From the NCBI GenBank assembly GCA_037974965.1, contig JBBPFI010000003.1, positions 1,240,001 through 1,304,000 of the forward strand: a DNA stretch of 64,000 nt. The letters run 5' to 3'. Within the stretch, counting starts at the first letter, position 1. Each line of letters opens with the position of its first letter. This document shows, piece after piece, positions 1-12,088 of the stretch. The translations under genes and the position numbers were made by a program. The notes under the pieces were generated by a model. That model was not told the DNA's origin, searched no databases, and was given only the letters and a program-made list of their open reading frames with translations. This DNA is from Dacryopinax spathularia (taxonomy: Eukaryota; Basidiomycota; Dacrymycetes; Dacrymycetales; Dacrymycetaceae).

Positions 1-41
1 TTTGGGCGGAGCAGAACTGATGTATGCGCTGTAGAGTGCAG

Positions 42-155
42 GGGCAGCGGTATTTTACGTGTCCGCCGAATCACGGCGCCTTTGTGAGGCCTGAACGGGT
101 AACGGTTGGTGATTTCCCTCCGGTTGGCCTGATGGATGAGGACGAGGAGATGTAA
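42..155 (+). CDS. ALF1: Tubulin-folding cofactor B, last exon only (partial)
   Basis: This is the 3' terminal exon of a gene that begins before the window. An intron acceptor (gtgcag) ends at 41 and is preceded by a branch-like ctgat. The 37 codons that follow start GQRYFTCPPNHGAFVRPERV, which is the end of a CAP-Gly domain, then an acidic tail ending DEDEEM and a TAA stop. A CAP-Gly domain this close to the C-terminus with a terminal D/E-E-M is the hallmark of tubulin cofactor B (yeast Alf1, animal TBCB). It binds alpha-tubulin and works with cofactor E in tubulin dimer assembly and disassembly in the cytosol, and the C-terminal acidic EEM-like tail mimics the alpha-tubulin tail. The N-terminal ubiquitin-like domain lies outside the window, so the assignment rests on this exon alone. 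Confidence 0.8.
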   Translation, partial: GQRYFTCPPNHGAFVRPERVTVGDFPPVGLMDEDEEM

Positions 156-930
156 TGGATTATGATATGGGTGTTTTCCTGTGTACACTGAGCGACCGCT
201 TAATACCTGCACAAATCTCATTGACTGATGATTGAGGTTTTGCCATTCAGCAGACAAGAGGCTGACGCCCGCGGCTCGATACGAAGCGAGACCCGCGTTT
301 TCGCGCGGCAGAACCCGACATTCCGGCTGGTTCTCGTTGCTGCGCGGGTATCGCAGTTATCGCCGTTATTACGGATATCGCGGATTTCGGTCTGATGGAA
401 CCACAACGCCTCTGTCCATAGTTACGATAATACGTGCATGCCCAACGAGAACTCTGGTCCACATAGTAGAGCACGAAAGCCGATGCTGCTTACGAAGCGA
501 TCTTACGCTGTGACGGTTCATCAGGCCATATTGACTCGCGAGAAAATAACGACGATCAGGGAGCTGTATCCGCGTCTGGGAGGGCAACACAAGAGCGAAC
601 CTGTGGCACACCATCCGGACAGCATGTTGAGGCCCCCCGGGTTGGGAAATCTCCTAATACGTTCCGGCTTGTCACCCACAAACTCTCTTCCGCCTCACAC
701 ACTCCGCCCCTCTCTCAGACTTCCACCGTCCGTCCTTTTGGGTCTCAACCAGAACATCTTCTTCTTCCTCCCTCTTTCCTCTCCGCGTCTCAACCTCGGA
801 ACTTCACTTTTAGACTCCGCTCGCACATCCTCCCTCTCTTGTTCTTCAACCACCATCTACTTCATCTCTCATCCGTCAAGCCACTTCTTCTTTTCGCCTC
901 TTTCCTCGTTTACGCCTCCGCGCGCGCAGG
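156..930. promoter_or_regulatory. Intergenic region and pyrimidine-rich SNT2 promoter/leader
   Basis: No coding exon is supported here. The stretch from about 650 to 910 is strongly C/T-rich on the plus strand, typical of basidiomycete promoters and 5' leaders, and leads directly into the SNT2 start codon. No clear TATA box is visible. Confidence 0.45.
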
Positions 931-3900
931 ATGTCAAACAGGGAAAAGACGGTGGAACCGGAAATACGGGCTGTCAACGGTGACAAACTAAGAATCAATG
1001 GTATACAACTCGTTTCTCCATCGTTACCCCGTGATCGTCTGGTCTCACATCCATGCCTCGCCTCTTCCAGACCACGTATACTACGCACCCCCATGGCGGG
1101 ACAGGACACAACCATATACCATAGCTCGCATCATGGAGTGGCTGCCTGAAGAAGGCGCTCCTCGCACAGCTAAAATCACCCGCGCTCGCCTCAACATCTA
1201 TTATCGTTCTAACGAGTATGTTTTCCGCTTACTCACCTCCTATCTACCCTAGCGTCACAACTCACCTCGCTTCATCAGACCGTGGACGCGCAATGCAGCT
1301 GACTCGCGCTCCCTACAAGCCACAATGTGCACGGATAAGGTTCCTCTTAATTATCTTCGAGGAAAATGCCACGTCTCGCACAAGGACAAGATCAACAACT
1401 TTGCAGAGTGGCGCAAGACGGAGGATTGCTTCTATTACTCGCGTTTCTATGACCCATACGTTAAACAAGACTACGAAATCATCCTCGCGTCCGAAGTCAC
1501 TAACAGTAAGCTGCTTCTACTCCCGTTTATCCCGCTTTTTAGGTGCTCATCGCCACACCAGTTCCTGAGAACGTTAGGCGTACCCTCCTGTGGCGCTACG
1601 ACCTCGTCATAACGGAAAAAGACTTTATACCCATCCTCACCGACGACATTCGTATATGCGCCGTTTGTGAAAAATGGACACCTCCGTAAGTTGGTTCAAT
1701 ATTAGTTTAACTAGTCTTCTAACAGTCATCTGTTACCATAGCGACGACTGCGTGCGGTGCGATCGCTGCGGCAAGTACTTCCACACAGGCTGCCCCGATC
1801 CTCCCGTCGAAAACAAGCCTAACAAGAAGGGCTGGGCCTGGTTCTGCGGCCCTTGTAGCAAGGATCATCGGGAAGAAGTAGCGACGCTTGGCGCGCAGAC
1901 TGTTTCTCGAGCTGCGAAGGGCAAACCCGCGAAGGCTGCTGCGAAAAATCAGAAGGCGAAGCAGGACGAGAAAGCAAAGGCAAAGCAGTCCGCATCCGAC
2001 AATGGAGGTGGCGCCGCTGGTACTAAATACTGGCGAAAATGGCCATATCGTTATTTCGGGTATGTACTGCTATCCGCTGCTCGCCCTCGCTGATTAATAT
2101 GCTTGCAGAACCTATACGGTGGCCGAGGATGTTCTTGATCCCGATGATATGATCTATGCTATCGCCCGTCCGCGGATGGGTCCGAAATATCAGGCGACGT
2201 CTATACCTCAAGTCGGCCAATTCCAATACAATGGTTTGCATTCCGACCTATTAACCGCTTCTAACGTATTAATCCATCCTTAGACTCGGACCTGGAGGAG
2301 AGAGGGGCCTTCAAGACCGTTCAGGCTATGGCATGCGTCACAGCCGGTGATATCGAGTCAGGACAACGTGAGTATCCCACCTTCAGAAGACACTGTCCGG
2401 ACTGACCTTTGGGATAGTGGATCAGATCATGATGTCGGTTCTCAACAGCGACAAACCTCTGCCTGCTCATCCCTACTCCGTTGCCGTCCTCGACGAGGTT
2501 CTAAGGACGATTACCTTCGCAAGCCCCTTCAAACCCTTAGCATTCGAACACATCTTCCATCGCGATACCACGATGGCATATCCAGTACGTCTCACTTTCA
2601 CTCTTGTACGCCATATTTGACATATTCTCTCTTTCCTAGTGGAAAACCGAGGATGTGAGATTGTACGATACGCCATGGACACAGGAGGAGCGCATGCTGT
2701 TCGAGAAAGCGCTACAAGACGGGATCGATCAGCACGGACAACCTGGCGACCTGAAGATCGCACAGGAGTACGTGACGACCAAGACTCGCGCTGAGATCGT
2801 TCGATACTATGCGCTATGGAAGAAGTAAGACGCCCCCGGAGTTTCTCGACTTGTATATGCTGACATGAGTCATCAGTGAACTATTGGGCGACAAAGTCAA
2901 GGAAGCGCAAGCCGGTGCCCATAAGGAGGCACATAAGAGTTTCCTCGGCCAGCCGACTATCCTTACCTCCGCCGCCACCGAAGGACCTGTGGACTACGAG
3001 AGCGACACAGGTTCAGAGGCCGACCTTCCGCGAGGGACCAAGCCAGTCTGCTCGGTATGCAAGACCCGCAGCTCAGAGAAGTGGTGGAAAGGGCCAAGCG
3101 TACTTCCTAACGACCATCTACTCTGCAACAACTGCTCTGCCGGATGGCGCAAGTACAATGAGCCGCGAGTACAGCGGGCGATCGAGGAGGGACAGAGCAG
3201 GGCAGCTTCGGACAGGAACGAGAACGAGCGTGCTGCAACCAGGCGGTCTAAGGTATATACCACCATCGCAATCATGCTGCGAGAAATGCTCACCTTGGGT
3301 CTAGGCTGCTGCTAGCAAGCCTGCTAGTCCTACGCCGAAGCGCGGGACCGGTACTCCTCCCGTCAAGACTGTCACGAAGCCTAGCTTGCCCAGATGGTGC
3401 GTCTGTTGCAAGACGACCGGGCCCGCGAACACGATCGCTCGCTGTCAATACTGTCTTCTCACTGTCCATCCTGGTATGTTACCAATCTTCCGGCATATGA
3501 CACACGAATGCTCACTGAATTGTAGCGTGCGGTGGCTTCCCTCCGGAAGAGTTCGTCGAGCCATGGACCTGCGAAATCTGCGCGAACGAGAAAGCACCCG
3601 AGTCCCGTATTACCTACCACTGTTATTTGTGCCCTATACCCGACGCAAAGCGACGAGCAACGCTGGAGTCGGGCCCCGAGCCGACATACTGCCGAGCTAT
3701 GAAGCCTACCGAAGGCAGGGGATGGGTACACATCATGTGTGCCGTCTTTACGCCTGAAGTATACTTCACGGACGCGAGTCATATGAAGCTTGTTGAAGGT
3801 CTGGCTATGGTACCGCAAAACCGCTGGAAAGCGGTACGTCTGAAACTCGCAATGTGTTCTGAACATATGCTAATGTGCCCGTAGACTTGTGCCGTGTGCA

Positions 3901-4619
3901 ACATCGCTGGACAAGGCGCTTGCGTGAAATGCGCGGATTGCAGTAACGAATTCCACTTGTCGTGTGCATGGCTCGCTGGATGTACCTTTGGATTTGAGAT
4001 TCAGCCGGTAAGACTGCTCTTCGTTGCTTTTGTAACATCCACTAATTCCGTCGTTCAGGTGAAAGTCAGTCGACGGGATCAGCATCCGGTTGTTACCTTC
4101 AAAAAGGAAACGGGTGCTATGAACGCGCTTGTGTGGTGTCATTCGCACGAAAAGAGCGGTCGCACGATCTACGGAATGGGTGAAATCGACCCTAAGACCG
4201 GATTGGTACGTAGGCCGCTGCGTCCGAGGATTCCCGACTGACAGTACTTGTAGACGGCTATGCAAGTGTTCTGCAAGACGTACAAGCAGATCCCGCTCGA
4301 GAACTCCTTCGCACTTCTGCGCAAAGCCCAGCGACTGGATCAGCTAATGGGTCATAAGGGCGACCTGAATGGACCGCTCATCACCCCGAAGGTCAGCAAG
4401 TGCCGACGATGCGGGTCGACCAATTCGCCCTTCTACTATCCGGATCTTCCTGAGATCAAGGACGATACGGACATGGAGGTCGACGAGCGAGACGCAGAGG
4501 ATAACATTATCTGTCATCTATGTTATTCCTGGAAGCTGAGGGAGCAAGAGCAAGCTGAGAATGGGGAGGAGTGGGAGGAGGAAGGAGACTCGTCCATCGA
4601 AGAAGACGGCGACGACTGA
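931..4619 (+). CDS. SNT2: Snt2-like chromatin reader (BAH-PHD-ELM2-SANT-GATA-PHD-ePHD)
   Basis: This multi-exon gene encodes an Snt2 orthologue. Spliced in order, the protein has a BAH domain (DHVYYAPPWRD, then FYDPY around 1440), a C4HC3 PHD finger (CAVCEKWTPP joined to CVRCDRCGKYFHTGC, 1660-1860), an ELM2-like segment (2040-2350), a SANT/Myb domain (TQEERMLFEKAL, 2680-2830), a GATA-type zinc finger (CSVCKTRSSEKWW...CNNC, 3045-3150), a second PHD finger (WCVCCKTTG, 3400-3580) and an extended PHD (3610-4180). The C-terminus is acidic. In yeasts, Snt2 joins Ecm5 and the deacetylase Rpd3 (budding yeast) or the Lid2 demethylase (fission yeast) and reads histone H3 in the nucleus under stress. 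The first ATG follows the pyrimidine-rich leader and the BAH frame joins it after one 70-nt intron (donor gtatac). Introns are short and interrupt several finger motifs. The gene is convergent with the deubiquitinase, with 186 bp between stops. Confidence 0.92.
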
Positions 4620-4805
4620 GGCGGATCGTTCGTGTATGTATCAAGCGGCTGGATCTGGGCAAGTTCACCTGTACATCAATTTCAAAGCACCAAAGCACCT
4701 CTATCCCATCTGCATTAGAGCCACGCTTGTATTACAATACATTGTACGGAATACTATAATACATTGTTACGGGAAGGAGCGTTCCAATACAAGGGCTCAA
4801 TCAGG

Positions 4806-7800
4806 TTATCTAGGGACGCGTTTATAGAAGAGGATATAAGCGGGCTTGGCGACGATTTCACGACCCTCGGCATTAGAAAGACGGCTGTCATCACAGTATA
4901 CCCAGGATCCTTTGGAGGCGATGAATGCGGTATCTGCGCCAAGATTAACACGATGTCTGCTGAAGGCCAGAAAGAGCACTCACAATGTCCACTGCTGAGA
5001 CTACCGAAATGGTTCGTCACAGCATACAGATCGTACCGATATGGCGGGATCTGCGCTCTCGGGTCGTCCAGCCTCACAGGTGTGGGAGGCATCAACCCTT
5101 TATCAGCCCCAGGCGGCAAGGGCGGCGGCATATAATTCGTCAAATCCAGATCCCTCAGCGGGAACTCGACGAGCGTCTCGAGCTTATCCACAAACGGACC
5201 CTTGAACGAGAACCGTTTTAGGTGGATGAGCAGGACAGGCGGTAAGCGGGAGATGGACAGCCGCTTGGTCGCTTTTCGCAGGACTTGGCAGTGCGGACAC
5301 ATCCACGCGTCTTCTTTCTCCATGATCTCGTCTTTGACGAAAGCGTCCAGGCATTGTTGGAGGGTGACTTTGTTGATGCCTCGCCCACTGGGGATGGGCA
5401 AGGAGAGGTACATGAACGAGTTGTACGTCGTTGATGTCTATCATACAGAGTCAGTCACGGTCAAGGCACTTAGAGCTCAGCGGGGCGCACCTTCCCACAA
5501 GTCAAGCACTGCAACCGATTCCTGAACTGCCCCTGGAAATAGTCCACCACAATACTATCATCCCTCATCTGGTACCGCTGCCATTCCTGCTCAGCCGCGA
5601 TCTGCTGCGGCAGCGTCTCGAGCTCGGCCTCTCGTTCGGGTGTGGGCGGGTCGTTTGGCGGCTTGCGCAGGATCCGGTTCAGGTCTTCGTGTAGCCCGTC
5701 AAGGAGGAAGGAGATGAATTCTTGGGCGTCGTGTTGGTCTGCACCGGCGAATTGGCGTGCGTATTGGCAGACGCTCCTCTACATAGCTCATCGATCAGCA
5801 ACGATTCAAGATTTGGGAGACATGCAAGGGACGCACCCGGAAGTTGACAGGTGACAAATACGTATACTGAGCCTGCCACATCTCCTGTACCATCTTCGCA
5901 AACGCGCCCGCCAGCTGCCCATGCGTTCCCAGCGGGTTAACAGTATTAACGGCCTTCTGCCACCTATTCTCCAGGAAGAACCTCGCGAACGGAACCGTTG
6001 CACTCAAACACTGTAAGGGCGCGTTCATGTAACATGTGTTGCCGAGATTTTTCAGGCCGGAAGCGCTGATCGCTACGTCAGGCCAGTAGGTCACAGGCCA
6101 GTCGGACTGGATACGCGGAGCAGGGATGAGGGATTTGTTCCCCAGATACCCGTTCGTGGTCGGTTTTGTAAGCGCTTGCGACTGCGGTGGCTGAGGCGAG
6201 AGAGAAGTCGGCGGCTGGTAATCCGGCAGGTATTGGGCAAGAGGCCGAGGTTGCTGGATCGGCCGGCTGTCTTGGCGTTCCATGCTGGATGACGCGGCTG
6301 CGGGAGGAGGGGTGATGATAGGCGCGGCGTTGACGTTCAGCTGCGGGTAGTCGATGCTCGGTCGACTGGAGGGGATAGCAGGTGCGCCAGAGTAGGAGTA
6401 CTGCGAGAGTTCGGCATAGTCCGAGCGGCGGCGGGACATCGAAGTGGGTGGTGGTGCTGATGCAGCTGGAGGAGTGGGGAGCTGGGTGCCCTCCGGTACG
6501 GAAGGCATAGACCGATAAAGCCCGCCAACGGATGCAGCGCCAGAAGGGTTATTGTAGAACGATTGGTAGGACGGTGTGTACCCAATTGGAGAATGGGTAG
6601 GAGAATTGAGCGAGCTCTCGCCGTCCCGGTACATGTTATGCAGCCGTGTCGTCGCCGGACTGCGAGAGATAGCAGGTTTACGCGAGAGGCCGGCTTTGTC
6701 CTCTGTGGGGGACGAAGCTTGCGGGGGCGTCCTATGACACTCTACGTAAATACAGGTTCACAGCTGGCGTGAGAAGAGGACGCACCAAATCCGATTAGGC
6801 AGCTGATCCAGCGAGCTCCGTCCCCTTTCCTCCCTAAGCGTCTCCACTCTCTCCCTATGCGGTTCCTGTCTCCCCCTGCCTCCCGCACCCGCACCGGCAC
6901 TCGCACCAGCACTTCCAAATCCATTAAGAACAGCCCCATTCGCACCCGTCCTCTTCGTCACCGTCGACCCCTCGAGCCCCTCCTCCCCCAGCTCAGCCCT
7001 CCACGCCCTCACCCCTCCCACCAGCACGATCGGCGGCCGATCAAGCTTCTTATTCTCCGCAAACTCGTTTTCCCATATCACGCCCACCAACCGCCGCATA
7101 CGCTCGCTCTGCGCGAGGTTTTGCGATTTCTCGTCGACTAGGACTAGCAGGTCGTAGGAGGCGCGGAGGGAGAACGCGGCGGCTTCTTCGGGCGGGTTGA
7201 GGGAGAGGGCGGATTCGATGGCGGAGGATGTGAGGGATGGGCGGTCTATGAGGGTGGGCTCGAGCTGGACGCGCGAGGAGCGGGAGTTGGGCGGGAGGGC
7301 GATACGGAGGGAGAGATAGTCGGATTGGTCGCGGATGTCGAGGATTAGGACGGCTTGCGAATCACTTTGGAGGGTATTGTACAGCTCGCGAGGGCTGATA
7401 GAGGTTTGAAAGTTCTGCCTGGGTGCGCCTCCGCCGCCAGAAGGGTGTGATTTGATGGAGGAGACTGATGGCGGCCTGCCATGCGCAGACCCAGTAAGAT
7501 GCGGCGAGATCGGTTTCGGCGGCACAGGCGGCGGAGGACCCTTCTGGAGCGCTCTGGCCGACTCTGGTCTCGCAGGCCTCGACGAAGCCGAACCCTGTAA
7601 ACCCGAAAGGCTCGAAAGGCTATCGCTAGGCTTGTGCGATGGGACGGGGGGCAGACCAGGGAGTTCGGACGGGACGGAGGGCAGGTCGGGGAATTGAGCT
7701 TCGAGAGCGGAGAGCGTGGGGAATGAGGCGTCGAATTCGGATTCGGTCTGGATATGCGGTGGTCGGCGGGTTGCTTCTTTTTCCCTTTCCCTTTCGCGTT

Positions 7801-9081
7801 CCCGTTCCGGCTCGTTTTCTCTTTCTTGCGCCTCCTCGCTGGTGGAGGGGAGGGGTGAAGGTAGTTGCGCACTTCCCGGTCTAGACCGCCCCGGACTTGG
7901 CTGGATAGGCGCAGAAGGCAGTAAAGCGGGGATATCAGACACCCTCGACCCCCCCGATGAGCCCGTATGATTCTGACTCTGATTAGGTAGAGACGGGCTC
8001 GGCGAGATAGGCGAAGCCGGTTTCCCCACTTCTCTCGAAAAGCGTTTACCGTTCACCATCCCTCCTCCTCCTGGCCCAGAAGTGGAGGGATGGGAAGCGT
8101 GCGAAGCGTGATCGCTTATTGTGGAATCTTGGAACCCATGTTGCCTGAGCATGGATACCCTATCGGCGATACTCCTCGGCGCTGGCTGCGAACCCGGCGA
8201 GAGAGGCTGTGGATTCTGGTCTGGTGTGGAGGGGAAGGAGGGCGAGCTTGAGGGCGGGGAGACGGGCAGGGTGAATGGGAGTGGGGTGCCGGGTAGGATC
8301 CTGTACGCGTGATGCGTGTCAGTATTATGTAAGAGAGGAGGAGAGAGGAGGGGATGAGAGAATGAGGTGGGTGGGGGACGTACGGCGTATCCCTCCTCTC
8401 TGCCTTTTCCTGCTTCTGTAACTCGATCGCCTTCAGCCTCTCCGACAACCTAATCGCAGGCTGCAAGACCGTACTGCTAAACTCCTACGTCTCTTGTCAG
8501 CCGCATATCCCATATCGGCGGCCGGAGCGGAGAAGGAGGAGAGGAGAGGGTAGGAAGGGAGGGAACGCACCTTGTCGTACGCCTTGATCGCTTGGAGGAG
8601 CGGGTTCTGCTCTTTCCCGGGTTCTCGCTGCGCTTTCTGGTAGTCGCGGTGATTGATGACTAGGTTGAATATCCTGCATACACAGCGTCAGCATCATGTT
8701 CTCTCGCCAGCAGCTCGCATAGGCCGATAGGCGGTGGGGAAGCAAAGAGCCAGAGCGCCAGAGCGCCAGAGAGATACACAAATAGCCAGAGAGCCAGAGA
8801 GCGAGAGAGCGAGAGAGAGAAACAGATGATGAAGAAAGAAAGACTCACGTCGACGCCTTGAAATAAGTGACATAAGCGCCCCTCACATCCCCCTCCATCT
8901 CCTGCTCTTTCCCCCTCACCGCGAGCGCCTTCACGCTGTTCAACAAAGCAAGCGCGGAGTACTTTGCCCAGTTCTCCTGTGCGAGCTCTTCTCGCGCCAA
9001 ATCGCGCAGGGAAGAGGCGTAGGCACCGCCTGAGGAGTGGGTCGCTGTTGTCGTCGTCGTGGATGTCGTTGGGGTGGGCAT
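4806..9081 (-). CDS. DOA4: Ubiquitin carboxyl-terminal hydrolase, Doa4/USP8 type with rhodanese domain
   Basis: The protein has an N-terminal USP8-dimerisation/MIT-like helical region (RDLAREELAQENWAKYSALA), a long proline/serine linker, a rhodanese fold (LILDIRDQSDYLS ... VLVGGVRAWRAEL, 7410-7000) and a USP catalytic domain. The catalytic Cys box is GLKNLGNTCYMNAPLQCL near 6040. The His box is completed only after splicing: SSGH ends an exon at about 4992 and continues YTAFIASKGSWVYCDDSRLS. The CPHC zinc-ribbon motif lies near 5300. The rhodanese loop where a sulfurtransferase Cys would sit reads LVLVDEKSQ, so that domain is probably a binding module, as in yeast Doa4. This class strips ubiquitin from cargo at ESCRT-III on endosomes. 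The start (9081) is the ATG just before the helical region; the frame stays open upstream to about 9500 with another in-frame ATG near 9465, so a longer N-terminus is possible. Confidence 0.9.
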
Positions 9082-10089
9082 ATTGACAGACTTGAGAAGG
9101 TACGGAGCTGATGGATGATGGGGGAGAGAAGAGGTGGGTGAGATATGGGAGGACGGGAGGGTATGATGCGCTTGGGTAAGGGCGGTAAGGGCAGGTGGTG
9201 CTGCTGCCAAGTGTGGCCTCGTCGAAACCGAGCTGTGCGAGCGCAGTCGCTGGCCCTCAAACCGAACCGCACATCGACGGCTTCCACCAAGTCCTAGTCC
9301 TGGTCCAAGTTTCGTTCTCTTCAGCACTATCAGACCGGTGAACGGTCTTAGGTTCGCAGGGTAGGATATCGTGCCAGGTCGGTAGGGTGGTTTGATGAGC
9401 GCTCGCTGGACGATGACAGTAGGGACGGTTTGTGCCACTGACCGACTCGGACATGGACTGACATGCATGTTCTCGAATGCTTCCGTTGAGAGGAAGAGCA
9501 CCCGCGTAATATTAATGTTGGTCGATGAATCTCATCCGCTATGTATATTCACTTGGAGGATAGCTGTTAATTATTATCGTACAACCACCTTCTACGAGCG
9601 ATCAAGTGGAAATAGGATATGCGATTGGGAAGAGGAGAAAGCAGATAAGCTGCGGCGATCGGCGATGCCTCAGTCAGACTCTACAAGGTGACCATGCGAG
9701 CAGGCTCGTCCTTCCGGTTCGAACCGACTCGAGCTCTTGTCATTCTCTTCGGCGCTTTCCAGTCAGCGAAACACCTTATATGCGCATAAACCTGCAGAAA
9801 ATGCATAAACATAAGAAATGTCAATTGTCAATTGTCAATAGGGTATCACAACTAGTTCCAACGCGAACAAGAACGCGAACGAAAGGGATATAAACCGACT
9901 GCAACGTATAAGCTGCTCAAACCTAAAGCCGTAGTGACAGTCTACAAAATTATAGAGAGTTATTAAAGTGTTCGTACAATGAGCGGCAGAACCGCGCGCA
10001 TATAAGTCGATGTCGCGTCCCCGCCAAATCCAGTCCGCATCCCCAAACCCCGGTGCCTGCACACATGCGTGCATGCACGACCTCTCAAC
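9082..10089. other. Intergenic, 5' of the deubiquitinase and 3' of SUR2
   Basis: No gene is supported. The part nearest 9082 is the leader of the minus-strand deubiquitinase. A small direct repeat (caattgt, 9821-9837) and A/T-rich sequence follow, ending in the 3' flank of SUR2. Confidence 0.4.
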
Positions 10090-11199
10090 TCAGCTCTCCT
10101 TGAGCTTCTCCCGCTCCCTTGCCCCTCGAGACCCCTTCACCCTCCCGCTCTCGAACTCGCGTCGCGTCAGCCTCGTCCCTAGGATCGCATCCCAATGCGT
10201 AAAGAACGGCTGCGAGAAGTTCCTCTTTATGCCCGCTTGCTGATGGTGGATATCATGATAGTCCGCGTTATTGCCAAACATGAGCTGGAATGGGTCCCAG
10301 GGGATGGCGTAGCCACAGTGGTCATCGACTGTCTTTAGGGTTGCGAGGGCGAACAGGACGGTAGCTTGACGGACGGACATGCGGGAGAGGGACTCTGCGA
10401 GCGCTGTGCCGAGAGAGTCGAGCACGAAGCCTTCGAGTGGGTGGTTGTATAGGGCGCCGAAGGCGTACGGGACGTAGAGCCGGTGGTGGTGCGAGTGGAA
10501 GGCTCGATAGAGGTATTTGTGCGTGTGGAAGGCGCGGTGCCAGAAGTATTGCCAGGTGTCGATGATGACCCTGTTAGCGCGTCAGCATGGTGCATCCAGC
10601 ATGACGAGATGCGGATAAGAAAAGGAAAAGAAAAGAAAGAGAAGATGGAAAGAGAGGACGCACGTAGCGAACAACAGCTGCGCCGCGGGGATCCCCCACC
10701 AATACACAAACTCGACGATCTTCGTCCCCCACGCCTCCAACGCCATGCTTGCCAGCCTCCTCCCCAACAAAATATTGCTCACTCCCACGACCCACGGTGC
10801 CAGTTCCCTCATAGCGAGCGCATGGTTCGCCCCCTCCCGCGGTTCCTCCATCCACCAGATGCCCAGCCCGGTCTGGATAACTTGCTGCAGTATCACCGCT
10901 CTCACGACTTGCCATTTTGTGACCAAGTTCCGGGAGCGCACTTCGGCCGAGTCGTGGATCCGATACTTATCGAGCCAGGGAAACCACCCTGGAAACGTAT
11001 CGAAGATATGGAAGAGGAGTGAATATGCCCAGTAGGCGATGACGGGCGCTGCTAGTGCCAACTGGGGATCGGTGAGAGGAGGGAGGACGGCGGGGCGGGG
11101 GGAGTAGTAGATCGGGAATGTTATTGGTTCGGGGACGAGGGCGTAGGGTGGGAAGGGGGAGGGAAGAGTTTCGTTAGGCATGGTGGATATGTTGGACAT
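10090..11199 (-). CDS. SUR2: Sphinganine C4-hydroxylase
   Basis: A member of the fatty acid hydroxylase superfamily (di-iron, multi-pass membrane). After one intron of about 90 nt (donor gtgcgtcc, near 10664-10570) the sequence reads DTWQYFWHRAFHTHKYLY then RAFHSHHHRLYVPYAFGAL, the HxxxH and HxxHH histidine boxes. The third box is NNADYHDIHHQ followed by GIKRNFSQPFFTHWD. The wording YVPYAFGALYNHP and TLKTVDDHCGY matches the Sur2 subfamily rather than the C-5 sterol desaturase (Erg3) or C-4 methyl oxidase (Erg25). The enzyme hydroxylates sphinganine or dihydroceramide at C4 to make phytosphingosine in the ER. Hydrophobic helices precede the boxes. A second in-frame ATG six codons downstream is an alternative start. 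Confidence 0.93.
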
Positions 11200-12088
11200 G
11201 GTGGATGTTTGTGCGAGGCGTAGGGCTGCGGGTGCCTGGTTGAAGAGGATGTGCGCAGAGCTGCGCGTGCAGCGGCGAGTGGCTGATGATGTTGTCCCTG
11301 GCTAGTACTGGCTGGTAGAGCAAGTAAAGAACGAAAGAAGGAAGCCAGCCAAGTAGGTCGTGCAAAGTCAAGCAAAGAGATTAGCAGGTAGGATCGAGCT
11401 CGCTGCTCGTGAGTAACTCGCGTACGAGTAGTCAGCGCTCTGCCTGCTCTCGTTCAGCCTTTGGTTGGGTGTGTGCAGATGAACGGCAGCGATGGGCGTA
11501 ATAAGGGCCGCCGATGGAGCGCAGAACCCTGAGTCGCTCACTTCAGCCGCTGACCAGAGCGGACGTTTTCGGCGGTCGATGGGCGGCCGCGGATCTGCTC
11601 CTCTCTCTCAAGGTTAAGCGAAGGGGATCTCAGATCGACTCACTCGACGCCACTCACCCAACCGGGTTTGGCCTGCAGGACGAGGGAGGAAGGGGGAGCG
11701 CTGGGCGGATGAGCGCTTTTGGATGCGGATGGGCTGGATGACGGTGGGCGGCGGATGGGGCGGGAAATGCACTGAGGGGATGATATGATGACAATGTGCG
11801 CATGACGTGATGACAGGTGCCAGATGTGATCAATCCATGCCTTAATCAATGGGTCAAGTACCTATGATCCGTTCTTTTAAAGTAGGCCTCTGCCATTTCT
11901 GTGAGAACCGAATCGCGCATGACAACTGCAGCTGGGCAAGCTACGAAAAGTGTGACATGCTTCAATAATAACCCTCCGATTAACTATGATGACCGTACCA
12001 ATGCACAAAAAATATCCGATGGTGATTGATCGTGCACTCTCCAGCTCGCCAGAGCAGACAGACCGACGCTGCCGCCACCAGAGGAACC
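11200..12088. other. Intergenic, SUR2 promoter side
   Basis: No coding exon is supported. The sequence holds purine/pyrimidine-biased simple stretches (a GGATG-rich run near 11705-11760) and the SUR2 5' flank. Confidence 0.4.
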
